From contig NC_065535.1 of NCBI RefSeq assembly GCF_932294415.1, forward strand, positions 24,392,782 through 24,456,781: 64,000 nucleotides of DNA. Direction: 5' to 3'. How positions within the stretch are numbered: the first letter of the stretch is position 1; each line of letters begins with the position of its first letter. Shown here piece after piece: positions 21,121 to 32,495 of the stretch. The stretch is from Quercus robur. Its lineage: Eukaryota > Streptophyta > Magnoliopsida > Fagales > Fagaceae. A program made the position numbers and the translations under genes. The notes below the pieces were generated by a model that saw nothing but the letters and a program-made list of their open reading frames with translations, made no database searches and was not told where the DNA came from.

Positions 21121-21127
21121 AGAGACG

Positions 21128-22294
21128 GATGAACCAGGACATGTCTTTCAATGAAGAAAATGCTAAGGGAGTGAAGTAGCCTCACAACAACCCCTTGGTT
21201 CATCATCTACCTTCCCGCTTTCCAGCAGTTGAAGCTCGATCCAGAGAGATTACGCCCATTTGATTCCCCCCTCGTCAATTTCAGTGGTGACAGAGTATAT
21301 CCTAAGGGTATAGTAACTTTAACAGTGACGGTGGGGACCTACCCAAAGCAGTTGACACGTCAGTTAAACTTTTTAGTGGTAGACTGCCCCTCATCCTACA
21401 ATGTGATCATTGGGAGGGCCATGTTCAACTGGTGGAAGTCAGCCACGTCCACCTATTGTCGGCGAGGTAAAAAGAGATCAGGTCCTAACCAGAGAGTGCT
21501 ACCAGGTCGTGTTGGCCACAAAGGAGAGCCATACATGGATGATCGAGGAGAAAGAAGAGAATAAAGTGGAAACCCTGGAGACAGTAGAATTGGTTGAAGG
21601 GGAGGTAACAAAGATGACAAGAATAGGGACAACACTATGTCCCGAGATGAAAGCAAGGCTCATCCAGTTCCTTAAAGAAAACCTGGACGTCTTCGCCTAG
21701 ACTCACAAAGACATGCTAGGTATATCTCCAAAAGTTATTCAGCATAAGCTGAACGTAGACCCAGAGAGAAAGCCCGTCCAGCAAAGACGATGGGTTTTTG
21801 CCCCAAAACGGAACCAAGCAATTACAGATGAGGTTGACAAACTATTATCAACAGGCTTCATCCGAGAGGTCTACTATCTTGATTGGCTCACGAATGTCGT
21901 CCTAGTGAAGAAAGCAAATGGGAAATGGAGAATGTGCGTGGACTTCACAGACCTAAATAAAGCCTACCCGAAAGACAGTTTCCCTCTACCGAGAATAGAT
22001 CAGTTAATGAATTCTATGACCAGGCATAAGTTACTGATGTTCATGGATGCTTTCTCAAGATACAACCAGATAAAAATGGCTGAAGAAGATCAGGAGAAAA
22101 CCGCTTTCATCACAAGTCAGGGACTCTATTGTTATAAGGTGATGCCCTTCAGGCTGAAGAATGCAGGGGCAACCTACTAGAGGCTAGTGAACAAGATGTT
22201 CAACAAGCAAATTGGCAGGAATATGGAGGTGTATATGGATGATATGCTTGTCAAGAGTAGAGAAGAACTTGCTCATTTGGACAATCTGAAGGAG
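21128..22294 (+). pseudogene. Protease remnant and N-terminal half of reverse transcriptase
   Basis: Protease homology resumes at [20 protein letters not shown], but the segment that should hold the catalytic Asp-Thr/Ser-Gly-type motif is missing at about 21203-21215, a small deletion with a frameshift. RT runs from about 21713: VVLVKKANGKWRMCVDFTDL, FMDAFSRYNQI, and the catalytic box VYMDDMLVKS near 22230. A TAG at 22178-22180 replaces a likely Gln. Homology stops at HLDNLKE (about 22290), where antisense-ORF sequence begins. RNase H and integrase are absent. Confidence 0.8.
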
Positions 22295-24173
22295 TTGCTC
22301 GTCTTTCTCCACAGTCAACTGTCGTTCAGCCCTGAGGTCGTCACTAAGAGTCTTGGCCTTTTCCTTGGCAAGGTTGGCTTCTCCCATGACGGTTATCAAC
22401 TCTTTCTTCAACTTTGAATTTTCCGTCTCCAAGACCGCCACTCAAGACAGTGCAGGCTTGACCTTAGCTTCCTGAGCAAGATACTTAGAAGAAAGATGGA
22501 GGCTCTCCCCTAACACCTTTAAAAAAAAAAATTGAATAAAATAAATAAAAGAAAAAAAAGAAAAGGGAAAATGGAATTTGCACAAGGACATTACCTAGAC
22601 AAGCTTGTGGAGGTGACGACCCACAAGTGCGCTGGAGATGATCCCGAGAATATCTTTATCTCGTCCATAGTAAAAACCTCCTGAGCCCTAGCCATCGCAA
22701 CCCCAGCATCATCCCAGACGTTGGACGAATAAGAGTCGGCCTTCTCCTTCTCCTTTTCACCTGTCTGCTACCTCTTCCGTTGAGGAGGGATTTCTTCAAT
22801 TGAGGTGGTTGGGGAGGCCATCCTTGTCGTCTCTACACCAGGAGTAACCGGAGTTGCAAGTGTAATAGAGGCACCCTTATCCGTCACCTTCACATTTTTT
22901 GCCCCAAGATTGGACAAGGGCTCGTTCTTTTTTGCCCTCATCCAGGCATACAGACTCTGGTTAAATTTCGTCGTCATTCCTAAAAAAAAAAAAACCACTC
23001 ATAAGCAAGAAAATATAAAAAAATAGAGGAGTTAATAATGACGAGGCTAACACTTACTCTTTTTTTCCTCAATATTAATGTTTCGCAGGACATAGGCAGA
23101 CGGTTTTGGGCCCAGACAATAGAAGGCGAGAGTCCGTGGATCCACCAGATCATCCCAGTCCTCAATCGTCTTCGCGTGCTCAACCGCCTTCTCAACACAA
23201 CTCACGTACCTGCTTTTGAACTTAGGCCGTCTCTTAACTGCATCAGACAACGAGCAGGAGAGTTAGTGACGATCATTAAACACAACGAAAATTAAAGACG
23301 AGGAAGAATAAAGACGCACCTAAAGTCGGGGTACCCCACCGACGGAGCAGCCTTGGGAGATCACCCCAAAGTTCATTAGAGGGCATCTCCCAATCATCCC
23401 GGACACAAAGAAGAACCAGGACTTCTAGTATCTAAAGGACAAAGGCAGGTCTCGGACGATCCTAGCTCTCCTCTCCCATGGTACTAGCTTATAGTACCCA
23501 TGCTCCTTAGACTCCTTTAGACAATACAGGTAGACGAGCTCGTCCACTCTGATCATGTCTCCGTCCATAACAGCCAACCATATTCCCATTAGGCTGACTA
23601 CTATCCTCCACGAGTTGGGCATAAGTTGCCTAGAAGCAATGCCGAAATGGCTTAACAGCTCCATGATAAAAGGATGGACTGGGAGCCTAGGGCCACACAG
23701 GAAGGCAGCCTCGTAGAAGCATACCTCCCCCGGGAAAAAATGGCATGCCCGTTCCTCTTCACTGGGTAGATGAACCCTAACCCTATCAGGAAATTGAAAC
23801 ATATCCTTAAATCTAGACAGCGTTTCGGCATCTAAACCACACACCTTTTCAAGGGCATAAAAAGCCCTAACCCCCAGGGAGCAGAAATTGCAGTATCGCC
23901 CCTAACCTCCACAGGACCGTCATTAGAGGACAACCCAATCTCTAATTCACTCGACCTTACCTCAGACATAATCCCTTGTTCTCTCACCAAACCCTTAAAC
24001 CAATCAACGGATTGACAAAGCAAAGGCAGCAAATTAGCCAATGCGACGCTCAGACTATTACCCTAAAAAACAAAGTTCTCAAGATGAGGGAAAACCCCCA
24101 ATAACCCTCCTAAACACGCAAAAAGAAAGGAGATTGAAGGACAAGCTACCCTAATCGCAGAGACACTAGCCAT
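22290..24173 (-). pseudogene. Antisense extra ORF of the Tat-type element: putative gypsy-type transposon protein with coiled coil
   Basis: On the strand opposite to gag-pol, a degenerate gene runs from Met 24173. Pieces in order: an N-terminal leader, a conserved block at 23844-23425 (LDAETLSRFKDMFQFPDRVR, FYEAAFLCGPRLPVHPFIME), WFFFVSGDDWEMPSNELWGD near 23420-23350, a block at 23250-23047, a Ser/Thr-rich linker, and a coiled coil at 22441-22290. Introns and frameshifts separate them. The N-terminal block resembles PF04195 (putative gypsy type transposon). Its function in Tat elements is unknown. It ends where deleted RT begins. Confidence 0.65.
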
Positions 24174-24673
24174 GGAAGAACTAGAAAACAAAGGAAGAAA
24201 ATCCTAAAAGCCCCAAGACCCAAAAACAAACACAAAGGAAAAGGAAGGGAAAATAAAAAATTCACCATAGTATATATGTCTACGCTGAAAAAGAAAGGAA
24301 ACAGAAAGTAAGGAGAGGAACATACCTCAAGAGGAAATGTAGAAAGTCCGGCCAAGCACCAAATCGAAGAAGAATCACAAAGGAGGACCGGAGAAGAAGA
24401 CACTCGGAGTAATGATTGGAAGTGTGAAAAAAGTGAAAGGGAAAAATGGGGAGAAGTTTAAAAACCAAGGCTCAAAAAACTGAAAATCAGTAGGAAACCC
24501 AAGAGCCATACAATTGGAGCATTAACTCCACTGATCAAAACGTGCCACGTGGCCACGATGCGTGTGGCGCCGCCACTATACATTTAATATGGAGCGAAAC
24601 CCCAAGGGTCATGGACAGCTCATAAAAACCTTTCATCTTCTATGATCGTCCTGACAAGTCACAACGACCATAG

Positions 24674-24688
24674 AACCTCGGGGGCAGC
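24674..24688 (+). other. Polypurine tract of the Tat-type element (19528-25387)
   Basis: AACCTCGGGGGCAGC directly precedes the 3' LTR start TGATGGGA. It is short and not purely purine, but sits exactly where the plus-strand primer should be. Confidence 0.5.
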
Positions 24689-25387
24689 TGATGGGATTGA
24701 CAAAGTCAACCTGCTTAGACGAAGTCATTAATACTAACGAGATAACCTTGACAGACGAAAACAACTAAGCATCATCGATGACACAAACACGCCACTGACG
24801 AAGGCAGAAAAGCCATTCAATACAGCCAATAAATGAGTCGGACGGTTAAAATGCTAGCTGTGCAAACCGTTGGAAGCCCATTAAAACCCACATTTACTAG
24901 GGGTAAGGCGTTGCCCAAAGGGAATTATGACCACCATAACAACCACAACAGCTAGGAACTAAGGGAATGTATATATATATATATATAACCCTCACACCTC
25001 CAACAAAAAGGTACATTATTTCTAATGCAAAAACATCATCCCTAATTATTTTTACTCTATTATTTGCTATAAGTTTCTCATACTGACTTTGGCATCGGAG
25101 GGGTTGTGGCAGACACCACACCGGTAACCATTGAAAGGAATCTCTACTTCCACGGTGATGCAAACGAATATCCACTCCATCTAGACACGTTCGTTGTGAC
25201 TGACAAATCTACATTTTTACTCTATTATTTGCTATAAGTTTCTCATACTAACTTTGGCATCGGAGGGGTTGTGGTAGGCACCACACTGGTGACCATTGAA
25301 AGGAATCTCTATTTCCATGGTGATGCAAATGAATATCCAACTCCATCTGGACGTGTTCGTTGTGACTGACGAATCTACACTTCATCA
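24689..25387 (+). repeat. 3' LTR with an internal 166-bp tandem duplication
   Basis: The LTR begins TGATG and ends CATCA, perfect short inverted ends. Inside it a 166-bp unit is repeated in tandem: 25047-25212 and 25213-about 25380, with scattered substitutions between copies. The duplicated unit covers the part retained in the short 5' LTR. Confidence 0.8.
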
Positions 25388-25759
25388 ACTATGTTTCTAT
25401 TTTGAAACTTGATTTTTAAAAAATTGAATTATAAGTGGAACTCGACATTAGTAATGTCGAGTTTTATGCATATTTTGCCACTTAATTTTTTTTTTTTTTT
25501 TAAAAATTAAGTGAAACTCAACTTTAGTAAAAAATGACATATAACTCGATGTTGAGGATATCGAGTTTTATACAGAACTCAATTTTATTAAAATCGAATT
25601 TTAAAAACAAGGACACGGTGCTTAATAGTTTCAAAACAATGACATTGTGCTAGATTTTTTTTAAAATAAAGGCAAAAGCCCATTTTCCCGATGATTTGAA
25701 CTCTTCCGTTTATACTAGTCTAAGTCTCCTGAGACAATGGAGGCTTTGAGACCTATTTC

Positions 25760-26470
25760 TGTGACCAAATAATAGTAAATATATGCAAAATAGAAATAGA
25801 AAAATAGTAAAAAATGAAAAAATTTACATGGTTCTACTTATGCTTATGCTCACGAGTGGCGTTGAGGAAAACATTTCATTAAAAAAAAAGAGTTATTATA
25901 AAGATGACACCAAAAATACTCTCACAAAATCCAAACCCTAAAAAACATCTCTCACCAAAAGCATAACCCCACGGCTTGAACTCTAAACAATATTGCAGCA
26001 CACTCATATTGGAATTTGGAATAGTTGCCGCAAAACACAAATATATATAAGCCAAGGTATTTTAGCTAGGGTTGAGTTTGCTGCAACACCAAATAAAAGA
26101 CAGTCGACTAATATCCAACGCATATATTGGGATTTATGGCGCACATAATGTGCACCCATTTCAAGCCACCAATGAACAAATCTCTACCTTGACTTGAATC
26201 GGTCATTAAGCCATGCAAATGAAACTCCTCTAGTGTCTCTACGGCTCTACCAAAGCCCCTGAGAGATATAACATACTACAAACACCAATTAAGTACAAGC
26301 AATCCTTGAACTTGTGCAAAGGAACCGACTTGGTTATCATATTCTTTGGATTATCAATTATAACAACCTTTCTAACTGCAATGGTGCCTTAAGATACAGT
26401 CTCGCAAATAAAACGATATCTGACATCAATGTGTTTAGTTCTCCCATGATACATCTAGCATTACTTTTTG
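25760..26470 (-). mobile_element. 3' remnant of a Ty1/copia element (RNase H tail plus LTR)
   Basis: On the minus strand, about 26460-26300 encodes the end of a copia RNase H: RTKHIDVRYRFI, then DNPKNMITKSVP and LHKFKDCLYLIGVC. These are recognisable despite stops. A purine-rich GTAGAGA tract precedes TGTTCATTGG, and the sequence to 25760 reads as an LTR (TG...CA on the minus strand, about 419 bp). The rest of the element is not present. Confidence 0.65.
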
Positions 26471-27625
26471 TGAGAGAGATAATACATGCAACCATTACAT
26501 AAAATAATAAATTCAAATCTTAACAGGACACTGTCTTATCATAACACTAAGATTTTTTTTTCCATTTTTAATATATTGGTTTTCATTGATTCCTATGTCC
26601 AACGACTTCTCAAGAAACATCCCTATTACATTGGATGCAAGGACAAAACCAGAATTTTTTTTCTTTGTGGGTTCGATTATAAACAAAAAATTTTACCATT
26701 GAATAATTATAATAACACAAAGATTCAAGAAAAAAATTAATAAGGGGGAATAATAAAACAAACTTGAGCCTATGTTTATAATGGAATTACATATGAAAAT
26801 TAAAAAAAAAAAAATTAAATTTGAATCGCATATTTATAGTGTCAATCCCATGATTTTCTCTAGTAATCAATCCCATAATTTTCTTGAAATTAATATCTTG
26901 ATTTGGCCTTCAATGATATGGAAAGTGAAATATACTTTCTAACACTTTTCTGTTATCAAATGTCGTCAATTGGAGACCAGTTGTCGTACTTCGAGTTTTC
27001 TTTGATTGACAAGTTTTCGCCATTTTTTGGCTGATCCATGAGTTTCCGCCATTTTCTCTTTGAGTTTCCACCATTTTTTGGCTGATCTTTGAATTTCCTT
27101 CTTGATCTCACTTCTCTTCTTCTTCTTCTTTTTGTCGATTCAATTTTTTTTCTTTATTTGTTTGATTTTTCTTGTTAATGGGTGTGTGGGTTTGTTCAAT
27201 AATGGATTTGGATCTTCTTCTTCTTTTTGTTAATAATTTTTTTTTTTTTTGCATAAATATCCGGATTTGGTACGTGGAAATTTTATCATTTTACATTAGG
27301 TCAAACACTTGAAATTATTTTTCAAAGCATTTTCAGAAATACAACCCAACACTGGAAAAGCAAACATTTTCCATGCCAATGTTTTCAAATGAAACCATTT
27401 TTTACATTAGAAAACATTTTATAATGAAACAAACTAAGTATTAGTAAACAAACTTTGGGACCTTGATATAATTCCACCAAAAATTAATTATTATTCCCTA
27501 TTTTTTGGATTTTTTTTGGTACAATTTTGAAGACCTTTTGTTTATGTAAAACGGGGTCTAAAAACCTTTTTTTAATTTTTGGGGGATAAAGAGGGCCTTC
27601 GGCCTAGGTCTAAGTGGCCGAGGCC
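26471..27625. other. Spacer without recognised genes
   Basis: AT-rich sequence. TTTTCGCCATTTTTTGGCTGAT and GTTTCCACCATTTTTTGGCTGA-like phrases recur at about 27013-27090, a small local repeat. TTTTC/GAAAA-rich sequence at 27280-27430 resembles MITE interior but its ends are unclear. Confidence 0.4.
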
Positions 27626-27966
27626 TTAGGCTCCGTTTGGGAAAAGGGAATGGAATAGAATGGAATGAAAAGAATATTTTTAGAATATTCTTCCCTCCCT
27701 CTTGTTTGGGGTTTTAACGGAGGGAATGGAAAGTTCATTCCCTTGTTTGCGAGTTTAGGAGGGAGGGAATGGAATGGTTAAGAGGGAATACTCATTCCCT
27801 CCTAAGCTCTCAAAATTTCAAATTTTTGTTCCCCCCAAATTGGGAGGAATAGGAGGGAATGGATCTAGTTTTAATGAAAACTTTATTGAAATTCCTAAAT
27901 TACCCCTTGAATCTTAGCCCTCTTTATTCTCAACCAGCCGTACCAATATTTTTGCTCTCTCTTTAC

Positions 27967-28450
27967 TGCTCCTTCTTTCTCACGCTGTTGCTAATCACAA
28001 CCAGCCATACCCAATTGTGAGTTTTTCAGTTGTTTTGATTTCATTGATTTATTTACTATTAAAAAGTTTTTCAATTGTTTCAATTGTTTTGCTTTCGTTG
28101 ATTTTTTCTCAACTAGCCGTACTCAACTATATGTATTATGCTTGTGCATGTGTTCTTAATTCCTATCATTGATGCACAAGTAGCGTCGGGTCAGCATAGT
28201 GCAGTTTGTTGCTCCTTTCTCATGTTGCTACTAATCTCAACCAACCATACCTAATTGTGAGTTTTTCAATTTTTTTGATTTCATTGATTTATTTACTATT
28301 AAAAAATTTTTCAATTGTTTCAATTAAATTGCTTTCATTGACTTTTTCTCAACTAGCTGTACTCAACTATATGTATTTTGTTTGTGCATGTGTTCTTAAT
28401 TCCTATCATTGATGCACAAATAGCGTCGGGTTAGCGTAGTGCAGTTTGTT
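27967..28450. repeat. 243-bp tandem duplication inside the PIF/Harbinger element
   Basis: Copy 1 (27967-28209) and copy 2 (28210-28450) both begin TGCTCCTT and end GTGCAGTTTGTT, with about 10% differences by eye. It lies 5' of the transposase. No coding is apparent in it. Confidence 0.85.
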
Positions 28451-29288
28451 TCCTTTCAATGATACATGTAGTGTTTTTGATTTTTTTTCCTTTCATTCCC
28501 CTGTATTCGATAAGCTAAAACAGGGTTCATACTTTTGTGTAATACATGTGCTTTAATTTAATTTTGGTATACTGGAACAGGCTTATATCAATAAAAGCTT
28601 TGGGTAGACAATAGAGAACATGCTAGAACATGCAGGATCCTTATCAATATTACTTGTTGGTGGTTAAATTAAGTTCATTAGTTTCAATCAAATAGGTAGA
28701 CAATAGAGTTGAGTAGATGATAATGCTAAACTAAATTAAGTCCATTACGTGTGCTTTAATTCCTATCATTGTAGATTATCAAAAAATTCCTATCATTGTC
28801 TTTTGTGTTAATGAATGCTAGTATACCCAACTCCCTGCTTGCCTCAAACATATTGGTCTACTGTGCAACAAATTAAATCATTAGACTATTAGTTTTTGAA
28901 TTTAAAATTAAGTTCAAATATCTTAATAAAATGTGTTTGAGTTATGGGTCTATTGTGCAACAAAATTATGAATGTGTTATTAGTCTTTGAGAGATAATGT
29001 TATAGTTTAACTTTTCTAATTGCTAGTGTACGTGTACTATAACAGATAATGTACTTTGAGGGATAGTGTTACAGTTTATCTCTCAAAGACATTAATGTAC
29101 GTGTACTCTAAAAGATAATGTTATAATTTAACACTTTGAATCCCAGACAAAATTAATGTTTATAGTTTAACAGTTTTATTTCTAGATTAGTTGTAACACA
29201 TTCATAATTAGTTAGACGAATAACGTAACTATTTTTCTAGAACATGAGCCCCATAATTTTCTAAGTTGGACTGATAACATAAATATTT

Positions 29289-30652
29289 TTTTTACTTAGA
29301 TGGATTTGAATGATGAGGTACTTAAGACCATAATTTTTTTTGGACTTTATGCAAAAACTAGCATTGGTTCATGCTACATGCTGTTATTTGTGTTATATTA
29401 TCCATCAAAGGCAACGACTAAAAAGAAGACACGTTCCCCAGATTCCTACATAATCAACCATAGAAAGACAAAAAGTTTATGATGAAATAATGTCTTGACT
29501 TAGGAATAGTAAAAAATACTATGATGTAATATGCATGGGTTCACAAGCTTTTCAAGGTTTGTATGACATTTTGCGGAGAGATGATGATCTTTAAAACACA
29601 CAGCATGCCACGGTTGAAGAGCAAGTTGGCAAGTTTCTTCACATGCTATCACATAATGTGACGACTCGTACAATGTCCTTTCTTTTTTTCTTTTTTTTTT
29701 TGTCGTTCTGGTGAAACCATTTTCATAACGTGTTAAGATCAAGTGCCACTTGAAATACTACAAAGTAGTAGGTTTAACCCATATTTTAAGGTAAATATAT
29801 CATGCATATAATTTATATTTGATAGTAGTTTAGTACAAATATATTTTAAGGTAAATGTTTTTGAGAGATAATGTTAATCTCAGGATTGTATTGGGGCACT
29901 TGATGGAACACATGTTTGTGTCAAAGTGTCTAATGAGGATGCACCAAGATATCGGGGTAGGAAGGGTTACACAACACAAAATGTGTTGGCGGCATGCTCA
30001 TTTGATTTAAAATTCATATATGTATTACCAGGTTAGGAAGGAACTGCTTCAGATTCAAGAATAATAAAGAGTGCTTTAACTAGAAACGATAACTTGAAAA
30101 TCTCACAAGGTAAATTTAATTCAAATATGTTTTAGGGTGTATTCTTTATAATTAAAAAATTTGTAGTATATAATTAATGGTTGTTATTGTTTATTAGGTA
30201 AATATTACCTTGTTGATGCGAGATACATGAATAGAAGTCGTATGATTGCATCTTATAGGGGAGTGCATTATCATTTAAAAGAATACTCTATGCGTCCCCC
30301 TGAAAATGCTAAAGAATTGTTTAATTTACGACATTCATCACTACGCAATGCCATTGAAAGAGCATTTGGTGTACTGAAAAAGAGATTTTCTATCATAGTA
30401 AGTACTACAGAGCCTACTTATTATGTTGACACACAAAATGAAATCATTTTATCATGTTGTATATTTCATAATTATTTAATGGGTGTCTATCCTGATGAAA
30501 GTCTTATTGCTACAGTTGATGAAAAGGTTTTACATTCTCATCTTGGACGTGTGGCCCCCACTCCAAGAGAAGATGATGAGGATGCTAGGCAAGGAGATAT
30601 TTTAAGAGATTCTATAGCATCAGCCATGTGGCAAAACTATGTCCAAATATGA
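29289..30652 (+). pseudogene. PIF/Harbinger (HARBI1-like) DDE transposase, degenerate
   Basis: The N-terminal part (about 29480-29720) is recognisable (GLYDILRRDD, EEQVGKFLHMLSHN) but has stops and a T-run insertion. Exons 29884-30109 and 30198-30652 are well kept and join in frame across an 88-bp GT-AG intron. They carry GALDGTHV (first Asp), GTASDSRI (second Asp) and SLRNAIERAFGVLKKRFSI (Glu), the DDE_Tnp_4 triad. A TAG near 30033 replaces the Trp of the usual PGWEG motif. The protein would cut and rejoin the TTA-flanked ends in the nucleus; this copy cannot be made whole. Confidence 0.85.
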
Positions 30653-30888
30653 TAGCTTTTGGGTTTATTGTTATAATGTTGTTTAAAACTGTTATGTTTA
30701 AATCACTTAGACCTAATGTTATGCAAATTTCTCTTTTCAGTTTGATATTGGACTTAGATCCAATATCAAAGACTGAGGCCTACATATTTTTGATGGAAAA
30801 TCCAACATATAAGGAGATGTTCTTTGGTTGCCCTGATCATGAGTGCAAATGTGTCTTATTGACACTGATGTCTAGGCCTAAAAATTAA
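30653..30888 (+). pseudogene. Short ORF after the transposase, possible tail of the element's Myb/SANT partner
   Basis: An open frame in the same element runs to a TAA at 30886-30888 and encodes SKTEAYIFLMENPTYKEMFF and a short basic end. Plant PIF elements usually encode a Myb/SANT-like DNA-binding partner beside the transposase, and this tail sits where it could end. The Trp-rich SANT repeats themselves are not seen, so the identity is a guess. Confidence 0.25.
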
Positions 30889-31749
30889 AACAGTGTGGAA
30901 TTTTTTGGCCAACCTTAGTTTTGGAATGAATTATGTTATTTTGTTTTGTTTTGACAAGACTCATTACCAGAGTTTTTTTTAAAAAGATATTTGTTTGCAT
31001 TTTTAGACAATATTTATTTTGTTGAGAATAAATATGTGATGCGTGAATTGCTTTACAACATAGAAATATGCATAACTTATTTTTTAGCTACAATAAAATT
31101 TTCTTTTTCCTTAAACTAGAATTGTTTTAGTTTTATATCAAGAAATTGATATGTTAATAGTTCTATCACCTCTGGTCTTAGAGGGATGTTGCTTAGTATA
31201 AGAAATTGGGAGATGGAGATGTATTAAATTATCAAATCCATTGTAAAGCCCACCAGCCAAAAAAGATCCAATCTAAAACTAGCAGCCCCTAAAAAAAAAT
31301 TTGCAAATTGAAATAAAGAAATTGTGCTATTGTCAATTTTTCATGCCATTATCTTCATCTGTTAAATTATTGATTAGCATGATGCAATCTATTCACCTTG
31401 ACAAAATTATATTGTAATTCAATAATCTAACACAGACACAATTGTGGCTAACTAGTTTCACATCATCCACTAAATACTAAACATTTCAAAGCAATTATAA
31501 GTTCTCATTGATTATTTTTAATGTTCTTTCAAATGAGGAGTATAATAGTAATGTTATTATAAAATGATTCAATTTCATTCATTCCAATGTCACTTCCAAA
31601 CGATGTTACTTACATTCCATTCCTTTCTTTTATAACATCCAAACAAGATTTTTAAATTCCATTCCTTTCCCTGCTAAATCCATTCAATTTCATTCCATTC
31701 CTTTAATGATCATTCCATTCCATTCCCTTATGAACTCCCAAACGGAGCC
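30889..31749. other. 3' non-coding part of the PIF/Harbinger element
   Basis: AT-rich, then ATTCCATTCC-type repeats leading into the right terminus. No gene is seen. Confidence 0.6.
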
Positions 31750-32288
31750 TTAAGCCGACCCTGAACTCTATAAATACACTTTATTTTTCCACAAAAAACA
31801 CCACTACATATATTATTAAAGAAAAATTGTGGGGGCAAGGGGGACCATGACCTCCCCTAGTCTTAAGGTGGTTCGGTCCTTGGTCCCTGGTTAATTGGGT
31901 TATAAAAATAAAAAATAAAGAAATTAAAGAAGAAGAAGGAAAGAAAAAACGAAGCATGTAAAAGCAATCACATTAGTTTGTTTGCTTGAAAATAACCCAC
32001 ATCAGTCTGTGTATAATTATATAAATTTACAAATTTGCTACCGTGTAAATTTATACTGATACTATTCATTTTGCATTTAATTGTTTATACTTTCTTTACA
32101 TATCTCGAGGATAAAGAAAGAGAGTGAACGGTGGTTGTTGTGTGAAGAAAGAGAAACAATTAAAAAAAATTAAGAAAATTTGATATTTTAATAAAATATA
32201 GTATAAAATAGATAATATGATGTGTAGTATTTTAAAAAGTAAGTACTTAAAATTTAAAAAAAAAAAAAAAAAGTTCTTATGCTAAAAT

Positions 32289-32495
32289 AAACAATAATTT
32301 GTGGGTTCCAGTTAGCTCAATGGGTTCCAGTTAGCTCAACTGATAAAGTCTCTGATGGTTGTATAAGAGATCTGGGGTTCAATCCCCGCCTACACCAAAA
32401 ACAAATTGGTGTCTTGGTCTGATGATAAAGAGCTATCATCAGGAGCGGACGCCATAGGTTAAAACTCTCTCAAAAAAAAAAAAAAACAATAATTT
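32289..32495 (+). mobile_element. tRNA-derived SINE with perfect target duplications
   Basis: The head looks like a tRNA: an A-box (TTAGCTCAACTGATAAAG, about 32331-32348) and a B-box (GGGGTTCAATCCCC, about 32374-32387). A family-specific body (GGTGTCTTGGTCTGATGATA ... GAGCGGACGCC) and a poly-A tail follow. The 12-bp duplication AAACAATAATTT flanks it exactly (32289-32300 and 32484-32495), so the SINE itself is 32301-32483. The first 19 bp (TGGGTTCCAGTTAGCTCAA) are duplicated in tandem (32302-32320, 32321-32339), which also doubles part of the A-box. It is transcribed by RNA polymerase III if active and moved by LINE machinery. Confidence 0.92.

Larger units (their letters stand above)
19528..25387 (+). 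mobile_element. Ty3/gypsy Tat-type LTR retrotransposon, deleted in pol, 5' LTR shortened
   Basis: It sits in the small hAT element with a perfect 5-bp duplication ACTAT (19523-19527 and 25388-25392). Order on the plus strand: a 100-bp 5' LTR remnant, primer-binding site, gag, damaged protease, the first part of reverse transcriptase, then an extra ORF on the minus strand, a polypurine tract and a 699-bp 3' LTR. RNase H and integrase are gone. The Tat assignment rests on the primer site, the gag/RT style and the antisense ORF. Confidence 0.85.
19453..25690. mobile_element. Small non-autonomous hAT element, split by a retrotransposon
   Basis: The left end reads CAGGGGAAAATGGGCTGCCC; the right end read inward is CGGGAAAATGGGCTTTTGCC. 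Both continue into matching inverted segments (ACTATTAAGTAC / TTAATAGTTTC). The 8-bp target duplication ATGATTTG is perfect (19445-19452 and 25691-25698), which with the CAGGG-type end indicates hAT. Without the inserted retrotransposon and its 5-bp duplication the element is about 373 bp (19453-19527 plus 25393-25690). Its interior has AACTCGA hairpins near 25439-25464 and 25551-25577. Confidence 0.85.
27629..31749 (+). mobile_element. PIF/Harbinger DNA transposon, 4.1 kb, inactive
   Basis: Ends are inverted: GGCTCCGTTTGGGAA at the left, and CCCAAACGGAGCC closing the right. The 3-bp target duplication TTA (27626-27628 and 31750-31752) is the PIF/Harbinger hallmark. TGGAATGGAA-type subterminal repeats occur at both ends (27650-27800 and 31560-31740). 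The interior holds a broken DDE transposase at 29289-30652 and a further short ORF after it. A MITE with the same ends lies at 34079-34660. Confidence 0.9.

Noticed and set aside
24897-25175. Minus-strand frame of 92 codons
   Set aside because: It lies wholly within the LTR and crosses an AT microsatellite.
32321-32400. tRNA gene
   Set aside because: It has A- and B-box-like sequence, but continues into a SINE body with poly-A and flanking target duplications, and the cloverleaf arms are not complete.
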